A stretch of 64,000 nucleotides of DNA from assembly GCF_043099285.1 (NCBI RefSeq), contig NZ_CP170723.1, positions 930,001 to 994,000 on the forward strand. The letters are read 5' to 3'. The translations under genes were made by a program, and so were the position numbers. Positions 49,685-58,509 of the stretch are shown here, piece after piece. Each line of letters begins with the position of its first letter. The stretch's first letter is position 1. The notes below the pieces were generated by a model. The model made no database searches. It saw only the letters and a list, made by a program, of their open reading frames with translations, and was not told the origin of the DNA. This DNA is from Oryzobacter telluris. GTDB lineage: Bacteria > Actinomycetota > Actinomycetes > Actinomycetales > Dermatophilaceae.

Positions 49685-50271
49685 GCGGCGACGACGCGCG
49701 CCACGGCCACGGGCCGCACGCCTCGCACCCCACCGGCGGACCTGCCCAGCCCGGTCACGACGTCGCGCCTGCTGTCGCCGCCACCGCACCCCTGGCCGGT
49801 CGCACCGCCGTCGTCGTCACGGCCTCGACCCGCGCCGCGACGGGGGTCTACCCCGACCGCGGTGGAGCCCTCATCGTCGAGACGCTGCGGGGGTGGGGCG
49901 CGTCCGTGCCCGACGCCACGGTCGTCGCCGACGGACCGCCGGTGGTCGAGGCCCTGGCCGCCGCGCTGGCGACCGGCCCCGACCTCCTCCTCACGACCGG
50001 CGGCACGGGGCTCACCCCCACCGACGGCACCCCCGAGGCGACCCGCCCCCTCCTCGACCGCGAGGTGCCCGGCCTCGCCGAGGCGATCCGCGCCACGGGC
50101 GTGGCCGCCGGGGTCCCCACCGCGGTGCTCTCGCGCGGGCTCGCCGGGCTCGCCGGCGGGACGCTCGTCGTCAACCTGCCCGGCTCCACCGGCGGAGTGC
50201 GCGACGCGCTCGCCGTGCTGGCCGACGTGCTCCCGCACGCCCTGAGCCAGGTCCGGGGCGGCGACCACTGA
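49681..50271 (+). CDS. MogA/MoaB-family molybdopterin adenylyltransferase
   Basis: 196 residues. A Gly/His/Pro-rich N-terminus of about 40 is followed by the MogA core: VVVTASTRAATGVYPDRGG, LLTTGGTGLTPTDGTPEATR and NLPGSTGGVRDAL. It adenylates molybdopterin before metal insertion. GTG 49681 overlaps moaC (GTGA), and the stop overlaps the acetyltransferase start. The extended N-terminus is unusual but low-complexity. Confidence 0.92.
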   Translation: MSGDDARHGHGPHASHPTGGPAQPGHDVAPAVAATAPLAGRTAVVVTASTRAATGVYPDRGGALIVETLRGWGASVPDATVVADGPPVVEALAAALATGPDLLLTTGGTGLTPTDGTPEATRPLLDREVPGLAEAIRATGVAAGVPTAVLSRGLAGLAGGTLVVNLPGSTGGVRDALAVLADVLPHALSQVRGGDH

Positions 50272-51044
50272 TGTGGCAGCGGCTGCGCCGACCGCGCCCT
50301 GCCGACAGCGGGGTGGGTCCGCTGGCCGTGCCCGAGCCCAGCTGGCAGTGGCCGATCCGGCTCGAGGGGCGAACCCCCACCGGCATCGACCTCGTCCTTC
50401 GACCGCTCGCCCTCGAGGACGCGGCCACCTTCCAGTCGGTGCGCCGGGCCAACGCGGCCTGGCTCGAGCCGTGGGACGCGACGGCGCCCGACCCCGACGC
50501 GCCCGGGCGCACCTTCGAGGACCTCGTCGCCCAGTACGACGCCGACGGGCGGCTCGGGCGGGCGCTGCCGCTCGTCATCGAGGTCGAGGGCCGGCTCGTC
50601 GGGCAGATGTCGATGGGCTCGATCGTCCTGGGCTCGTTCCGGTCGTGCTTCGCGGGCTACTGGGTCAGCCGCTCGGTCGCGGGCCAGCTCGTGACCCCCA
50701 CCGCGCTCGCGGTGGCCGGCGACCACCTCATTGGCACGGTCGGGATGCACCGCATCGAGGTCAACATCCGGCCCGAGAACACGGCGAGCCTGTCGGTCGT
50801 GCACAAGCTCGGGTTCCGGGAGGAGGGGCTGCGGCCGAACTACCTCCACATCGCCGGGCGGTGGCGCGACCACCTGTCGTTCGCGCTGACCACGGAGGAC
50901 CTCGGGGGCGAGTCGCTGCGTGACCGGCTCTCCCGGATGCTCGACCGGCCAGCGGGGCTCTCGAACCACTCGTCACAACAGTCACTTGCGCGACACACCG
51001 AAGGGGGTCCGGCGTCCGACGGCGACGCGCCCCTACGGTCGTGA
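50271..51044 (+). CDS. GNAT acetyltransferase (RimJ/RimL type)
   Basis: 257 residues. DLVLRPLALEDAATFQSVRR begins the GNAT fold. LVGQMSMGSIVLGSFRSC and HRIEVNIRPENTASLSVVHK complete the acetyl-CoA region, and LGFREEGLRPNYLHIAGRWR is the RimJ/RimL end. It acetylates N-termini or other amines. The about 40-residue, Ser-rich C-terminal tail is non-conserved. It is coupled to mogA by TGATG and is a regular member of the Glp-SepX locus. Confidence 0.9.
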   Translation: MWQRLRRPRPADSGVGPLAVPEPSWQWPIRLEGRTPTGIDLVLRPLALEDAATFQSVRRANAAWLEPWDATAPDPDAPGRTFEDLVAQYDADGRLGRALPLVIEVEGRLVGQMSMGSIVLGSFRSCFAGYWVSRSVAGQLVTPTALAVAGDHLIGTVGMHRIEVNIRPENTASLSVVHKLGFREEGLRPNYLHIAGRWRDHLSFALTTEDLGGESLRDRLSRMLDRPAGLSNHSSQQSLARHTEGGPASDGDAPLRS

Positions 51045-51045
51045 C

Positions 51046-52077
51046 GTGCAGTCCCCGTCGAGCCTCATCTTCCTCGTCCTCCTCGGGGTCTGGGCTGCCT
51101 ATTTCGTGCAGTACTGGGTCCGCCGGCGCGACCACGTGGCCACCGCCCGGTCCGTCGACCAGTTCAGCACCGCGATGCGCGTCCTCGAGCGCCGCGACGC
51201 CCTGCCGCACACCGACCTCTCCGAGCCGGCCCCGCGCTCGTACGCCGTGCACCCCGCTCGCGCCGCCCGCCCCCAGGTGATGGTCAAGCGCGCGGTCGCC
51301 GCCGAGCCCCCTGCTCCGGGCACCGTCACCGAGCGCATCGACCGCGTCGAGCCGGTCCGGCCCGCGCCGGTCGCGGCCCCCGCCGCGCGTCGAGCGGCGG
51401 CCCCCCGCCCGGCCCCGCAGGTCCGTCCCGGCCGTCGCGTCCGCGGGCTCCTCTTCCTCGTGGCCCTCGCCGAGCTCGTCGTCATCGTGCCGCTGGTGTC
51501 GCTGTCGCTGCTGCCGGTCTGGGCGCTCGCGCCCGCCACCGTGGCGCTGGGCGCGGCCCTGGCGTTCGTCCGCTCCGGTGCGCGCACCGAGGATGCCCTC
51601 GCCCGGGCGCACCGTCGCCGCGCGGCCGACCTCGAGCGGCTGCGCAGCACCGTCCCCGTCGTCACGCGCACCGCGCAGCGCCCGTCCACGGTGCGCCGGA
51701 CCGAGCAGCCCGCTGCTGAGGTTCCCGCTCCTGCCGCACCCGTCGAGGCCGAGGTCGTGACGGTGGCCAGCGAGGTCATCGCCCCGGCCGACGTCGTCTA
51801 CGACGTCTCGGCCGCCGTCGCCGAGCTCGCCCCGCAGGAGGTCGTGCAGGCTCCCGTCGCGCAGGCTCCCGGGCCGGACGTCATGGTCCCGATCGAGGTC
51901 GACGACGACATCCCGCTCACCTGGGACCCCGTCCCCGTGCCGCGGCCCACGTACACGATGAAGGCCAAGGCGTACCACCCCGAGGTGCCGCCGGCCGCCG
52001 TGACCCCCGACCCCGCACCCGTGGTGCGCGAGTCGGTCGACGAGACCTACGAGCAGCGCCGAGTCGCCGGCGCCTGA
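51046..52077 (+). CDS. sepX: SepX/GlpR-like membrane protein
   Basis: 343 residues. It opens MQSPSSLIFLVLLGVWAAYF then VQYWVRRRDHVATARSVDQF, which I recognise as the SepX/GlpR N-terminus: one membrane helix followed by a conserved cytoplasmic stretch. Two more helices lie at about 140-185 (LLFLVALAELVVIVPLVSLS). Long Pro/Ala/Val-rich linkers and a C-terminus with PRPTYTMKAKAYHPE follow. SepX is a divisome membrane protein, and GlpR is the membrane receptor for Glp. GTG 51046 follows a TACGGT box by seven bases, suggesting a leaderless message. Location after moeA/glp and rimJ supports the call. Confidence 0.82.
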   Translation: MQSPSSLIFLVLLGVWAAYFVQYWVRRRDHVATARSVDQFSTAMRVLERRDALPHTDLSEPAPRSYAVHPARAARPQVMVKRAVAAEPPAPGTVTERIDRVEPVRPAPVAAPAARRAAAPRPAPQVRPGRRVRGLLFLVALAELVVIVPLVSLSLLPVWALAPATVALGAALAFVRSGARTEDALARAHRRRAADLERLRSTVPVVTRTAQRPSTVRRTEQPAAEVPAPAAPVEAEVVTVASEVIAPADVVYDVSAAVAELAPQEVVQAPVAQAPGPDVMVPIEVDDDIPLTWDPVPVPRPTYTMKAKAYHPEVPPAAVTPDPAPVVRESVDETYEQRRVAGA

Positions 52078-52094
52078 GACCCGCCCCTGTCGCG

Positions 52095-52149
52095 GACGAG
52101 ACGCCGCCACCGGTCCACCCTGCAGGATCGGTGGCGGCGTCGCCTCGTC
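52095..52149 (+). terminator. Long hairpin after sepX
   Basis: GACGCCGCCACCG pairs perfectly with CGGTGGCGGCGTC (13 bp). After a GCC bulge, GACGA pairs with TCGTC, extending the stem. It begins 18 bases past the sepX stop and is the probable terminator of the 46574-52077 operon. Confidence 0.65.
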
Positions 52150-52173
52150 ATCCGGGCACCCACCACCCGCGGT

Positions 52174-52216
52174 TCGAGGTGAAACCCGACCGCCACAGGG
52201 TCGGACATCACCTCGA
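52174..52216. repeat. Structured palindrome, copy 1
   Basis: Outer stem TCGAGGTGA/TCACCTCGA (9 bp), 3x3 internal loop, inner stem CCGACC/GGTCGG, loop GCCACAG. It has the same geometry as the copy at 52239-52281. Confidence 0.75.
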
Positions 52217-52238
52217 CCCGGCTGCACACCACCGGCAT

Positions 52239-52281
52239 TCGAGGTGATGCTCGACCGCCTCAGGGTCGAGGTTCACCTCGA
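52239..52281. repeat. Structured palindrome, copy 2
   Basis: Outer stem TCGAGGTGA/TCACCTCGA identical to copy 1, 3x3 internal loop, inner stem TCGACC/GGTCGA, loop GCCTCAG. One inner pair differs from copy 1 with both sides changed, so pairing is conserved. Confidence 0.75.
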
Positions 52282-52335
52282 CCCGATGAGGGGCCGGGCG
52301 CGAGCGGCGCCACGAGGCGACGGGTGGGGCCGAGG

Positions 52336-53625
52336 TCAGTCGCGGTCGTCGCGGCGTTCCTGCGACGCCTGCTCGACCCGCTCCTCGACGTCGTCGGCCT
52401 CCTCCTGCGCCTGTTCGGCCTCGGCGGGCGACATCGTCTCGGGCGCGGTGCGGGCCTCGCCGGGCGGGACGTCGTCGGCCGACTCGGGGCCGTCGAGGAG
52501 GTGGTGGCCCACGGCGTTGAGCACGGCGACCGTGGGCACGGCGATGAGGCCACCGAGGATCCCCGCGAGGATGATGCCGGTGGCGATCGCGAGGATGACC
52601 GCGAGCGGGTGGATGCGCATCACCCGGCCGATGAGGAACGGCTGGAGGACGTGGCTCTCGAGCTGCTGCACGCCGATGACGATGCCGAGCATGATCAGCG
52701 CCTGGATCGGGCCGAGGGCCACGAGGGCGAGGAGCACGGCCACACCGCCGGACACGGCGGCGCCGACGACCGGGATGAAGGCGCCGAAGAAGACGAGCAG
52801 CGCGATGCCGGAGGCGAACGGCACCCCGAGGATGGCCGCGCCCAGGCCGATGCCGGTCGCGTCGACGGCGGCCACGGCCATCGTGGCGCGGGTGAACGCC
52901 CCCAGCTGGTCCCAGGCGATGAGCCCGGAGGAGTGGACCTTCTCGCGCGCGCCGCGGGGGAAGAGGCGGACCACCCAGCCCCAGATGGTCTCGCCGTCGT
53001 AGAGGAAGAAGAACAGCGAGAACAGGGCGAGGAAGAACCCGGCCACGATGTGGGTCGCGGTGAGGCCGGCGGACGCGAGGGTGTTGTTGAGGTTGCCGGA
53101 GCTGAGCGCGTCGCGCGCCTTGTCGAGGTACTCCTGGATCTGGCTGTCGGTGAGCCCGAAGGTCGCGTTGGCCCACCCGCGGACCTGGTCGACGCCCTCG
53201 GTGACCTTGGTCGTGATGTCGTCGAGCTGGCTGGTGAGCTGCGAGCCGACGAACGAGAACATCCCGCTGACGAGAGCGATGGTGCCGAGGACCGTGACAC
53301 CGGCCGCGAAGCCTCGCGGGATGACGCGCGAGAGGAGGTGGTGCACCGGCATCAGCAGCGCGGCGAGGAGCAGCGCCACGATGATCGGGATGACGACCTC
53401 GGACAGCAGTGCGGTGAGGGCGAGCACCGCGAGGACGCCGGCGGCGATGACGAGTCCGCGCCAGGCCCACTCGCTCGCCGTGCGCACGCCCCGGGGGACG
53501 GACCACTGCGGGGGCCGCGCGGGGGAGGTGGACCACGGCGTCGCACCGCCCGGGTCGACGAGCGAGGTGGGGAGGTCGGCGGGGCCGCTCCCCTTGCGAG
53601 AGGGCATCGGCAGGCGGAACGGCAT
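52336..53625 (-). CDS. AI-2E family transporter
   Basis: 429 residues with about seven to eight membrane helices, two of them hairpin-like. The FFLALFSLFFFLYDG segment, the large extracellular helix region (LTDSQIQEYLDKARDAL) and GVQQLESHVLQPFLIGRVM are family marks. The acidic, Gln-rich tail (SPAEAEQAQEEADDVEERV) is disordered. These exporters/Na+ antiporter relatives have few proven substrates. The start is ATG 53625, 11 bases downstream of TACGAT, suggesting a leaderless message. The frame stays open through the tRNA to 53874 by chance. Confidence 0.87.
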   Translation of the reverse strand: MPFRLPMPSRKGSGPADLPTSLVDPGGATPWSTSPARPPQWSVPRGVRTASEWAWRGLVIAAGVLAVLALTALLSEVVIPIIVALLLAALLMPVHHLLSRVIPRGFAAGVTVLGTIALVSGMFSFVGSQLTSQLDDITTKVTEGVDQVRGWANATFGLTDSQIQEYLDKARDALSSGNLNNTLASAGLTATHIVAGFFLALFSLFFFLYDGETIWGWVVRLFPRGAREKVHSSGLIAWDQLGAFTRATMAVAAVDATGIGLGAAILGVPFASGIALLVFFGAFIPVVGAAVSGGVAVLLALVALGPIQALIMLGIVIGVQQLESHVLQPFLIGRVMRIHPLAVILAIATGIILAGILGGLIAVPTVAVLNAVGHHLLDGPESADDVPPGEARTAPETMSPAEAEQAQEEADDVEERVEQASQERRDDRD

Positions 53626-53773
53626 GCCGCGATCGTAGGCGCTGGGACCGACGAAGCCTGCCCGGGAAACCCCTGACCCGACCCCTGTCGAGGGGTGCGC
53701 GAGGGCGGACCCGGCTGCCCCCGAGCCGGTTTCGGGGAGCCCTCGCGCTGGTGTTATCGTTGCTCCCGCACTC

Positions 53774-53848
<75 letters not shown>

Positions 53849-53855
53849 CGACGGG

Positions 53856-53898
53856 AACCCCGTCCGACCAGCATGAACGTGGCTGATCGGGCGGGGTT
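53856..53898 (+). terminator. Element-borne terminator for tRNA-Ala
   Basis: A 17-bp stem (AACCCCGTCCGACCAGC with GCTGATCGGGCGGGGTT, one G-T wobble and one mismatch, loop of nine bases) followed by TTTCGTCGTTG. It lies nine bases past the tRNA and inside the element, so it replaces the native terminator now displaced to 59777-59803. Confidence 0.65.
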
Positions 53899-53907
53899 TC
53901 GTCGTTG

Positions 53908-54987
53908 TCATTGGTGCCCGACCTCGGTTCGTGTACCCCCCGTGTACCCCGGGGCGTTCAGACGGTCCAAACCTGCGCGGTCGGCGGGGGTGCCGAGGTG
54001 GTGCAGGTAGAGGTTCGTGGTTGCGATCGAGGCGTGGCCCATCCAGGCCTGCACGGTGCTCGGATCGACACCGCGGGCGAGCCACAGGCAGGCCGCGGTG
54101 TGCCGCAGGTCGTGGATTCGGCGGCCGCGGGCGACGACCGACCAGTCGAGGGTGCGCTTGACCGCCGTCGCGTGCAGCACGTGGCCGGTGGCGGTGACGA
54201 ACAGCGGCGCGTCCGCCTGTCGCCCGGCGGCCATGGCCCTCACCAGGGGGAGCACCCGATCGGCGACCGGGACCCGTCGGGACCGGCCGGACTTGGTCGT
54301 CTTCACCTGCACGCCCTCGGGCGCGGCGCGCTGGACGACCAGGGCCGGCATCGGCACCTCGACGAAGTCACGCACCCGCACCGCCCGCAGCTCGGACCAC
54401 CGCAGCCCGGTCCACCCAGCGACCAGCATGACGTCGGCAAGCTGCTGGTCTCGGGCGGCGGCGAGCTGGTGCACCTGCTCGAGCTCGTCCTCGCTGAACG
54501 GGTACATCTCGACGCGGGGGCCGCCGGAGCGGGGCACCAGGGTGCGGAGGACCGGGTTGGTCAGGATGAGCCGCTCGCGCACCGCCCACGCGAAGAACGA
54601 GGACAGCGAGGCCCGGAACCGGCGGACCGAGGCCTCGGCGAGGCCGTCCTTGGTGAGGCCGACCAGGGCCCGGGTCACCTCGCGGTCGGTGACGGCGTTC
54701 ACCGACAGGGCGGCGAGGGAGTGGGGCACGAGCCTGAGCAAGGCCCGGTCCGAGACGTAGGTCTTGCGGGACACCGCGTGCTGGCGCTCCTCGAGCCATA
54801 CCGGCAGGAGTGCGCGCACGGTGGCCCGGCCGGCGCGTGGGTCGACTCCGCCGGCGAGGGCGGCCCGCTCCCGGGCGAGCCAGGCCAGTGCGTCCCGCTT
54901 CGTGGCGAAGGATCGGCTCGCCGCGTAGACCCGGCCGACCTTGAGCACGGCACGGAACTTGCCCGAGGGCAGCTTGATGACGGTCAC
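53908..54987 (-). CDS. int: Tyrosine site-specific integrase
   Basis: 359 residues. An arm-binding N-terminus (SGKFRAVLKVGRVYAASRSF) and a SAM-like core-binding domain precede the catalytic domain. The catalytic residues are all present: Arg in WTGLRWSELRAVRV, Lys in TTKSGRSRRVPV, HxxR in HDLRHTAACLW, and His and Tyr in MGHASIATTNLYLHH. It integrates the element into tRNA-Ala. Its last 13 codons read across the arm repeats at 53928-53950. GTG 54987 overlaps the excisionase stop (GTGA). Confidence 0.95.
   Translation of the reverse strand: MTVIKLPSGKFRAVLKVGRVYAASRSFATKRDALAWLARERAALAGGVDPRAGRATVRALLPVWLEERQHAVSRKTYVSDRALLRLVPHSLAALSVNAVTDREVTRALVGLTKDGLAEASVRRFRASLSSFFAWAVRERLILTNPVLRTLVPRSGGPRVEMYPFSEDELEQVHQLAAARDQQLADVMLVAGWTGLRWSELRAVRVRDFVEVPMPALVVQRAAPEGVQVKTTKSGRSRRVPVADRVLPLVRAMAAGRQADAPLFVTATGHVLHATAVKRTLDWSVVARGRRIHDLRHTAACLWLARGVDPSTVQAWMGHASIATTNLYLHHLGTPADRAGLDRLNAPGYTGGTRTEVGHQ
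53928..53950. repeat. Left integrase arm-type repeat
   Basis: CGTGTACCCC twice, separated by one C, preceded by TT. The 23-bp block is identical to 59617-59639. It lies 82 bases past tRNA-Ala, within the 3' end of the integrase gene. Confidence 0.7.
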
Positions 54988-55196
54988 CGCGACATCCGCT
55001 CGATCCAGGCCGCGACGTGCCGCCGCTGGTAACGCGGCATCCGGGCACTGAGCCAGGTCACCCGCGGCCCGGTCCCGGTCTGTCGCCAGCGGCACACGGT
55101 CGAGGCGTCCACGTGCAGGAGCTCGGCGACCTCGCCGGTGGTCATCATGATCGGCAGGCCGTCGGGTCGCAGATCCGGTTCGTTCGTCGTCGTCAT
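54984..55196 (-). CDS. xis: Excisionase-like helix-turn-helix protein
   Basis: 70 residues. MTTGEVAELLHVDASTVCRW is a MerR-like winged helix as in excisionases. PRYQRRHVAAWIERMSR is the conserved wing end. It would bend attachment-site DNA and direct the integrase toward excision. ATG 55196 has GAGAGGG directly upstream. It overlaps the integrase start, the usual int-xis coupling, with xis translated first. Confidence 0.88.
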   Translation of the reverse strand: MTTTNEPDLRPDGLPIMMTTGEVAELLHVDASTVCRWRQTGTGPRVTWLSARMPRYQRRHVAAWIERMSR

Positions 55197-55225
55197 CCCT
55201 CTCACCCCTTCCCAGTGTCGGACGA

Positions 55226-56731
55226 TCAGGCGCTCTGTGTCTCGCGTCGTGCACAGGCTCGGCGCCGGGCGTACTCGCGCGCCCGGGCGGCTGCGGCGGT
55301 GGCCAGGGCTGTCTCGCCGGCGTTGGCCCAGCCGCTGCCGGCGTACGCCCAGGACCCGATGACCAGCGTCGCCTCGTCGGTGTCGTCGGCGAGCAGCTCG
55401 GCCTCGAGGTCGCGCAGGTCGACTGTCGTGCCGGCGCGCGCGGCCGTGGCGATGTGGATCTGGGCTCGTTGCCTGGCCCGGCGCAGTCGCCCGAGCGTGA
55501 CGGAGTAGCGGCGGGACTTGGTCGAGAAGTGGCCCCGAAAGCCGAGGGTGTGCGCCCACCGGCCCAGAAGCAGGTACGGGCTGTTGGGGTCCTGGGCCGC
55601 GCCGGCCTGGGCGGCCAGGCGCTGGGCGATGGCGTGCAGCCGCCGCAGGTGGGGGTTGTCGCGGGTCTCGGTGTCGGTCGCGGACTTGGTCGCGTACTTG
55701 GCCAGATAGCCGGCGACCTGCTCGGCGCTGAGCGGGCCATCGGGGTCGTCCGTGCGCCGGGAGGCGCGAACTACACGGGTGTCGACCTGTGCGCCGAACG
55801 CCAGCACCAGGGTGGTGCCGTCCGGGGTGACCGGGGCTGCGGCGAGGGTGACCTCGGCGGCGACCTGTTCGACGACCTCGGAGAGAAGGCCGGCGGTGAT
55901 CTCACTCGGGGCTGGGGCGAATCCGTCGCCTGCCTGTGGGCCGTCGAGGCGGATCAGGGCGTGGAAGTGCACGGCGCCGCGGACCTGGTACTCGGCGACC
56001 TTGGCGTACTGCAGGCTCGCGATGTCGCCCAGGTCGGCCCCGAGCAACTGCGCCAGGCGGCGCTTGAGGGCGATGGTGAAGCGGCGCCACAGCTCAGGCG
56101 CCCACCACTGCCAGAGCACGTGCGACTCGTAGTCGTAGCAGTCCGCGCACAGCGGCTGCCCGAGCTGCGGGTCGTCGAGTTGGTGCACCTCGAAGCAGGC
56201 CGTGGGCCGCCCGTGCTCGCAGCATGCCGCTGGACCTGCGCGGGGCCGGCAGCGGCGGTGAGCACGGCGGCCGTGGACCGCACCGAAGGAGGGCGCGGTC
56301 AGCGTCGCGAACACCAGGGGGTTCTCGGCGACCGACTCCGGCACGCCCTTGCCGCCGGCCACCCCGGCCCGGATCAGGTGGAAGGTGTCCGCTGCGTACA
56401 GCCGTGAGCACGACGGGCACCGGTCGGCTCGGCGGTTGCCGCACCGCAAGAAGGTGACCCCACCGGGCTCGTCGGCCGAGGCGTACTGGCGAACCACTTC
56501 ACCGCTGGTGCGATTGACAGCTACCGAGTGGCCGACCAGCCGGACCGGGCTGCTGCAGAACCCGACCCGGGCCGCGGCCGACGTCCACTGCTCAAGGTCC
56601 GCGGACTGCAGCCGTTCCGTCACTTGGGCGTGGGTGAGGGCATCGGTTCCGGGCAGGCCGCCCCAACCGGGGCTCAGGGCGCCGGCGTCGGCGACGGCGT
56701 CCCAGACTGCGCTGACCTTCGCGCGCGTCAT
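55226..56731 (-). CDS. RepSA-like replication initiator
   Basis: 501 residues. Cys-rich zinc segments (LRCGNRRADRCPSCSRLYAA; CCEHGRPTACF; LCADCYDYE) surround the HUH-type metal motif YQVRGAVHFHALIRLD. VAGYLAKYATKSATDTETRD contains Tyr residues of the nicking region. It matches the replication initiators of actinomycete integrative elements (RepSA of pSAM2), which start rolling-circle replication after excision. The start is ATG 56731. The upstream 350 bases (56732-57081) hold no gene I can support and probably include its promoter. Confidence 0.85.
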   Translation of the reverse strand: MTRAKVSAVWDAVADAGALSPGWGGLPGTDALTHAQVTERLQSADLEQWTSAAARVGFCSSPVRLVGHSVAVNRTSGEVVRQYASADEPGGVTFLRCGNRRADRCPSCSRLYAADTFHLIRAGVAGGKGVPESVAENPLVFATLTAPSFGAVHGRRAHRRCRPRAGPAACCEHGRPTACFEVHQLDDPQLGQPLCADCYDYESHVLWQWWAPELWRRFTIALKRRLAQLLGADLGDIASLQYAKVAEYQVRGAVHFHALIRLDGPQAGDGFAPAPSEITAGLLSEVVEQVAAEVTLAAAPVTPDGTTLVLAFGAQVDTRVVRASRRTDDPDGPLSAEQVAGYLAKYATKSATDTETRDNPHLRRLHAIAQRLAAQAGAAQDPNSPYLLLGRWAHTLGFRGHFSTKSRRYSVTLGRLRRARQRAQIHIATAARAGTTVDLRDLEAELLADDTDEATLVIGSWAYAGSGWANAGETALATAAAARAREYARRRACARRETQSA

Positions 56732-57081
56732 GTCGGCCACCCCCTTCCCGGGAGGGTGTGCCGGATGACTAGTGCGACCCGTCACCCGGCACACCCGGTC
56801 CTGGGCGGCCAATCACCGATGCGTCTCGAGCCCCTGGGATCGCTCAGGAGACGGAAGCGGGCTCAGCACGGGGTTGAGTTCGATGTCCGGCGTCTCGAGG
56901 TGTTCCGGCTGCTGGCCGGGTGGGGAGCCGACTCCCAAGTGCGCTGCTCGTGTCGCGTGGGTTGCGCTGTGTCCGCTCCCACCAAGGTGACAGCGCGGCA
57001 TCCGTTCGTTCCACTAGAAGTCGAACTAGGACACACCGGCAGGACACTGACGCCACGAAGGCGGAAGGGGAGGATGTCCGC

Positions 57082-57315
57082 GTGACCAGACTCGTTACGT
57101 GGTGGATCGGCTTGGCCGCCTCGGTCGTGCTCGTCGTTGCTGCCCTCGCGAGCCAGTCCGGCACCTGCGTGGATTCTGCCAATGCCGCCGCCTCATCCTG
57201 CAGAAGTGGTGGCTCCGGCGGGCTACTCCTGCTCGGGGTGGCCGCCATGGCACTGTCGGTATGGATGTTGAGGCGTACCTACCGGACCCAGCGTCTCAGC
57301 GGGCCGCGGAGATAA
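57082..57315 (+). CDS. Small two-helix membrane protein
   Basis: 77 residues: helix 1 LVTWWIGLAASVVLVVAALA, a short loop with two Cys (GTCVDSANAAASSCRSGGSG) that could form a disulfide outside the cell, helix 2 GLLLLGVAAMALSVWML, then a basic tail. GTG 57082 has GGGGAGG eight bases upstream. It is cargo of the element; function unknown. Confidence 0.6.
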   Translation: MTRLVTWWIGLAASVVLVVAALASQSGTCVDSANAAASSCRSGGSGGLLLLGVAAMALSVWMLRRTYRTQRLSGPRR

Positions 57316-57505
57316 CGAAGTTCCGAGCCAAAGCGCTATCCGCGGCAGGAGCGCCTTCCCTCTCCGCGGCATATCCGGACGTTGAAAGACACGTCCAAGC
57401 GGCCCTGAGTCGCATGAATAGCGGGCGCGGTTGTAGCCAGACTTGGGGCGTAGCTCGAGTTTCCCGTCGGCGTCGTCGAGTTGCGTCACGGACTAACCTT
57501 CCGGG

Positions 57506-58342
57506 GTGCCTCTCAACCCCGAGCAGCAGCAACTGGTCGACCAATGGCTCCCCGGGGCCTGCATCGTTGCCGACCTCAGTTGGGGCTTGGTCGACACCAC
57601 CGTTCTACATCTGCGCTGGGCCAAGGGCGAGGTCATCGTGAAGGCTGCAGGCCCGAAGAACCACCATTTGTGGCGGGAGATCACCGGGCACCTGGAGTTC
57701 ACGGCCCCGTGGCTGAGTGAAGGCCGGGTCGGCCGCCTGCTCCGCCACAACCGCGACCTCAACGTCCTCGTCCTCGAATACCTACCCGGGGTCCTGGCGG
57801 ACGGCACGAGCGCGGCGACCGACCCGGAGACTCATCGGCAGGCTGGTGCACTACTTGCCGCGTTGCACGGGCAAGCATCGAGGATCGATGACCAGTACGA
57901 GACCCAGATGGATGCCCGCGCGCTGCGATGGCTGGTTGGCGATCACCGCATCGACCCGCGCACCGAGGCGCGCGTTCGAGAGGTCATCGCCGGCCATGAC
58001 CGACCGCCGGCGGTGCTCGTTCCCACACATGGCGACTGGCAGCCACGTAACTGGCTGGTCGACGGTCGCTGTGTTCTTGTTATCGACCTCGGTCGGGCCG
58101 ACTGGCGCCCAGCCCTCACGGATCTGGCGCGGCTAAGCCGGCAACAGTGGGACGGCCGGACCGACCTCGAGGCCGCCTTCCTCGCCGGCTATGGTGCCGA
58201 CCCGCGTGAGCCAGGTGCTTGGCGTCGGACGCTGCTTCGCGAAGCAATCGGCACCGCATGCTGGGCCTACCAGGTCGGCGACGAACCGTTCGAACAGCAG
58301 GGTCATCGGATGCTGCTGCAGTGCCTGGCTATGGCACCTTGA
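57506..58342 (+). CDS. APH-family phosphotransferase
   Basis: 278 residues in the protein-kinase-like APH fold. ATP-binding Lys in GEVIVKAAG, hinge LVLEYLPGVL, catalytic loop VPTHGDWQPRNWLVDG, metal Asp in VIDLGRADWRPALTDLARL. It phosphorylates a small molecule; relatives include aminoglycoside and macrolide kinases, but nothing here shows which. GTG 57506 lies shortly after a TAACCT box, so the message may be leaderless. Convincing cargo gene of the tRNA-Ala element. Confidence 0.82.
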   Translation: MPLNPEQQQLVDQWLPGACIVADLSWGLVDTTVLHLRWAKGEVIVKAAGPKNHHLWREITGHLEFTAPWLSEGRVGRLLRHNRDLNVLVLEYLPGVLADGTSAATDPETHRQAGALLAALHGQASRIDDQYETQMDARALRWLVGDHRIDPRTEARVREVIAGHDRPPAVLVPTHGDWQPRNWLVDGRCVLVIDLGRADWRPALTDLARLSRQQWDGRTDLEAAFLAGYGADPREPGAWRRTLLREAIGTACWAYQVGDEPFEQQGHRMLLQCLAMAP

Positions 58343-58509
58343 CGCGGGCCCAGGGTCGCTGGTGAACCGAACGGGCGCCAGGTCGCGCTGAGACACAGGT
58401 ACAGCCTCCCGCTCAAGAAGGTCCCTCAAGGGCCTTGTTCTGGGGAAATGCGTGGCTGCGTCCCTCTTCGCGGCATGTGAGTGCGTTTGGTCCTGCGACA
58501 CTCCAAGCT

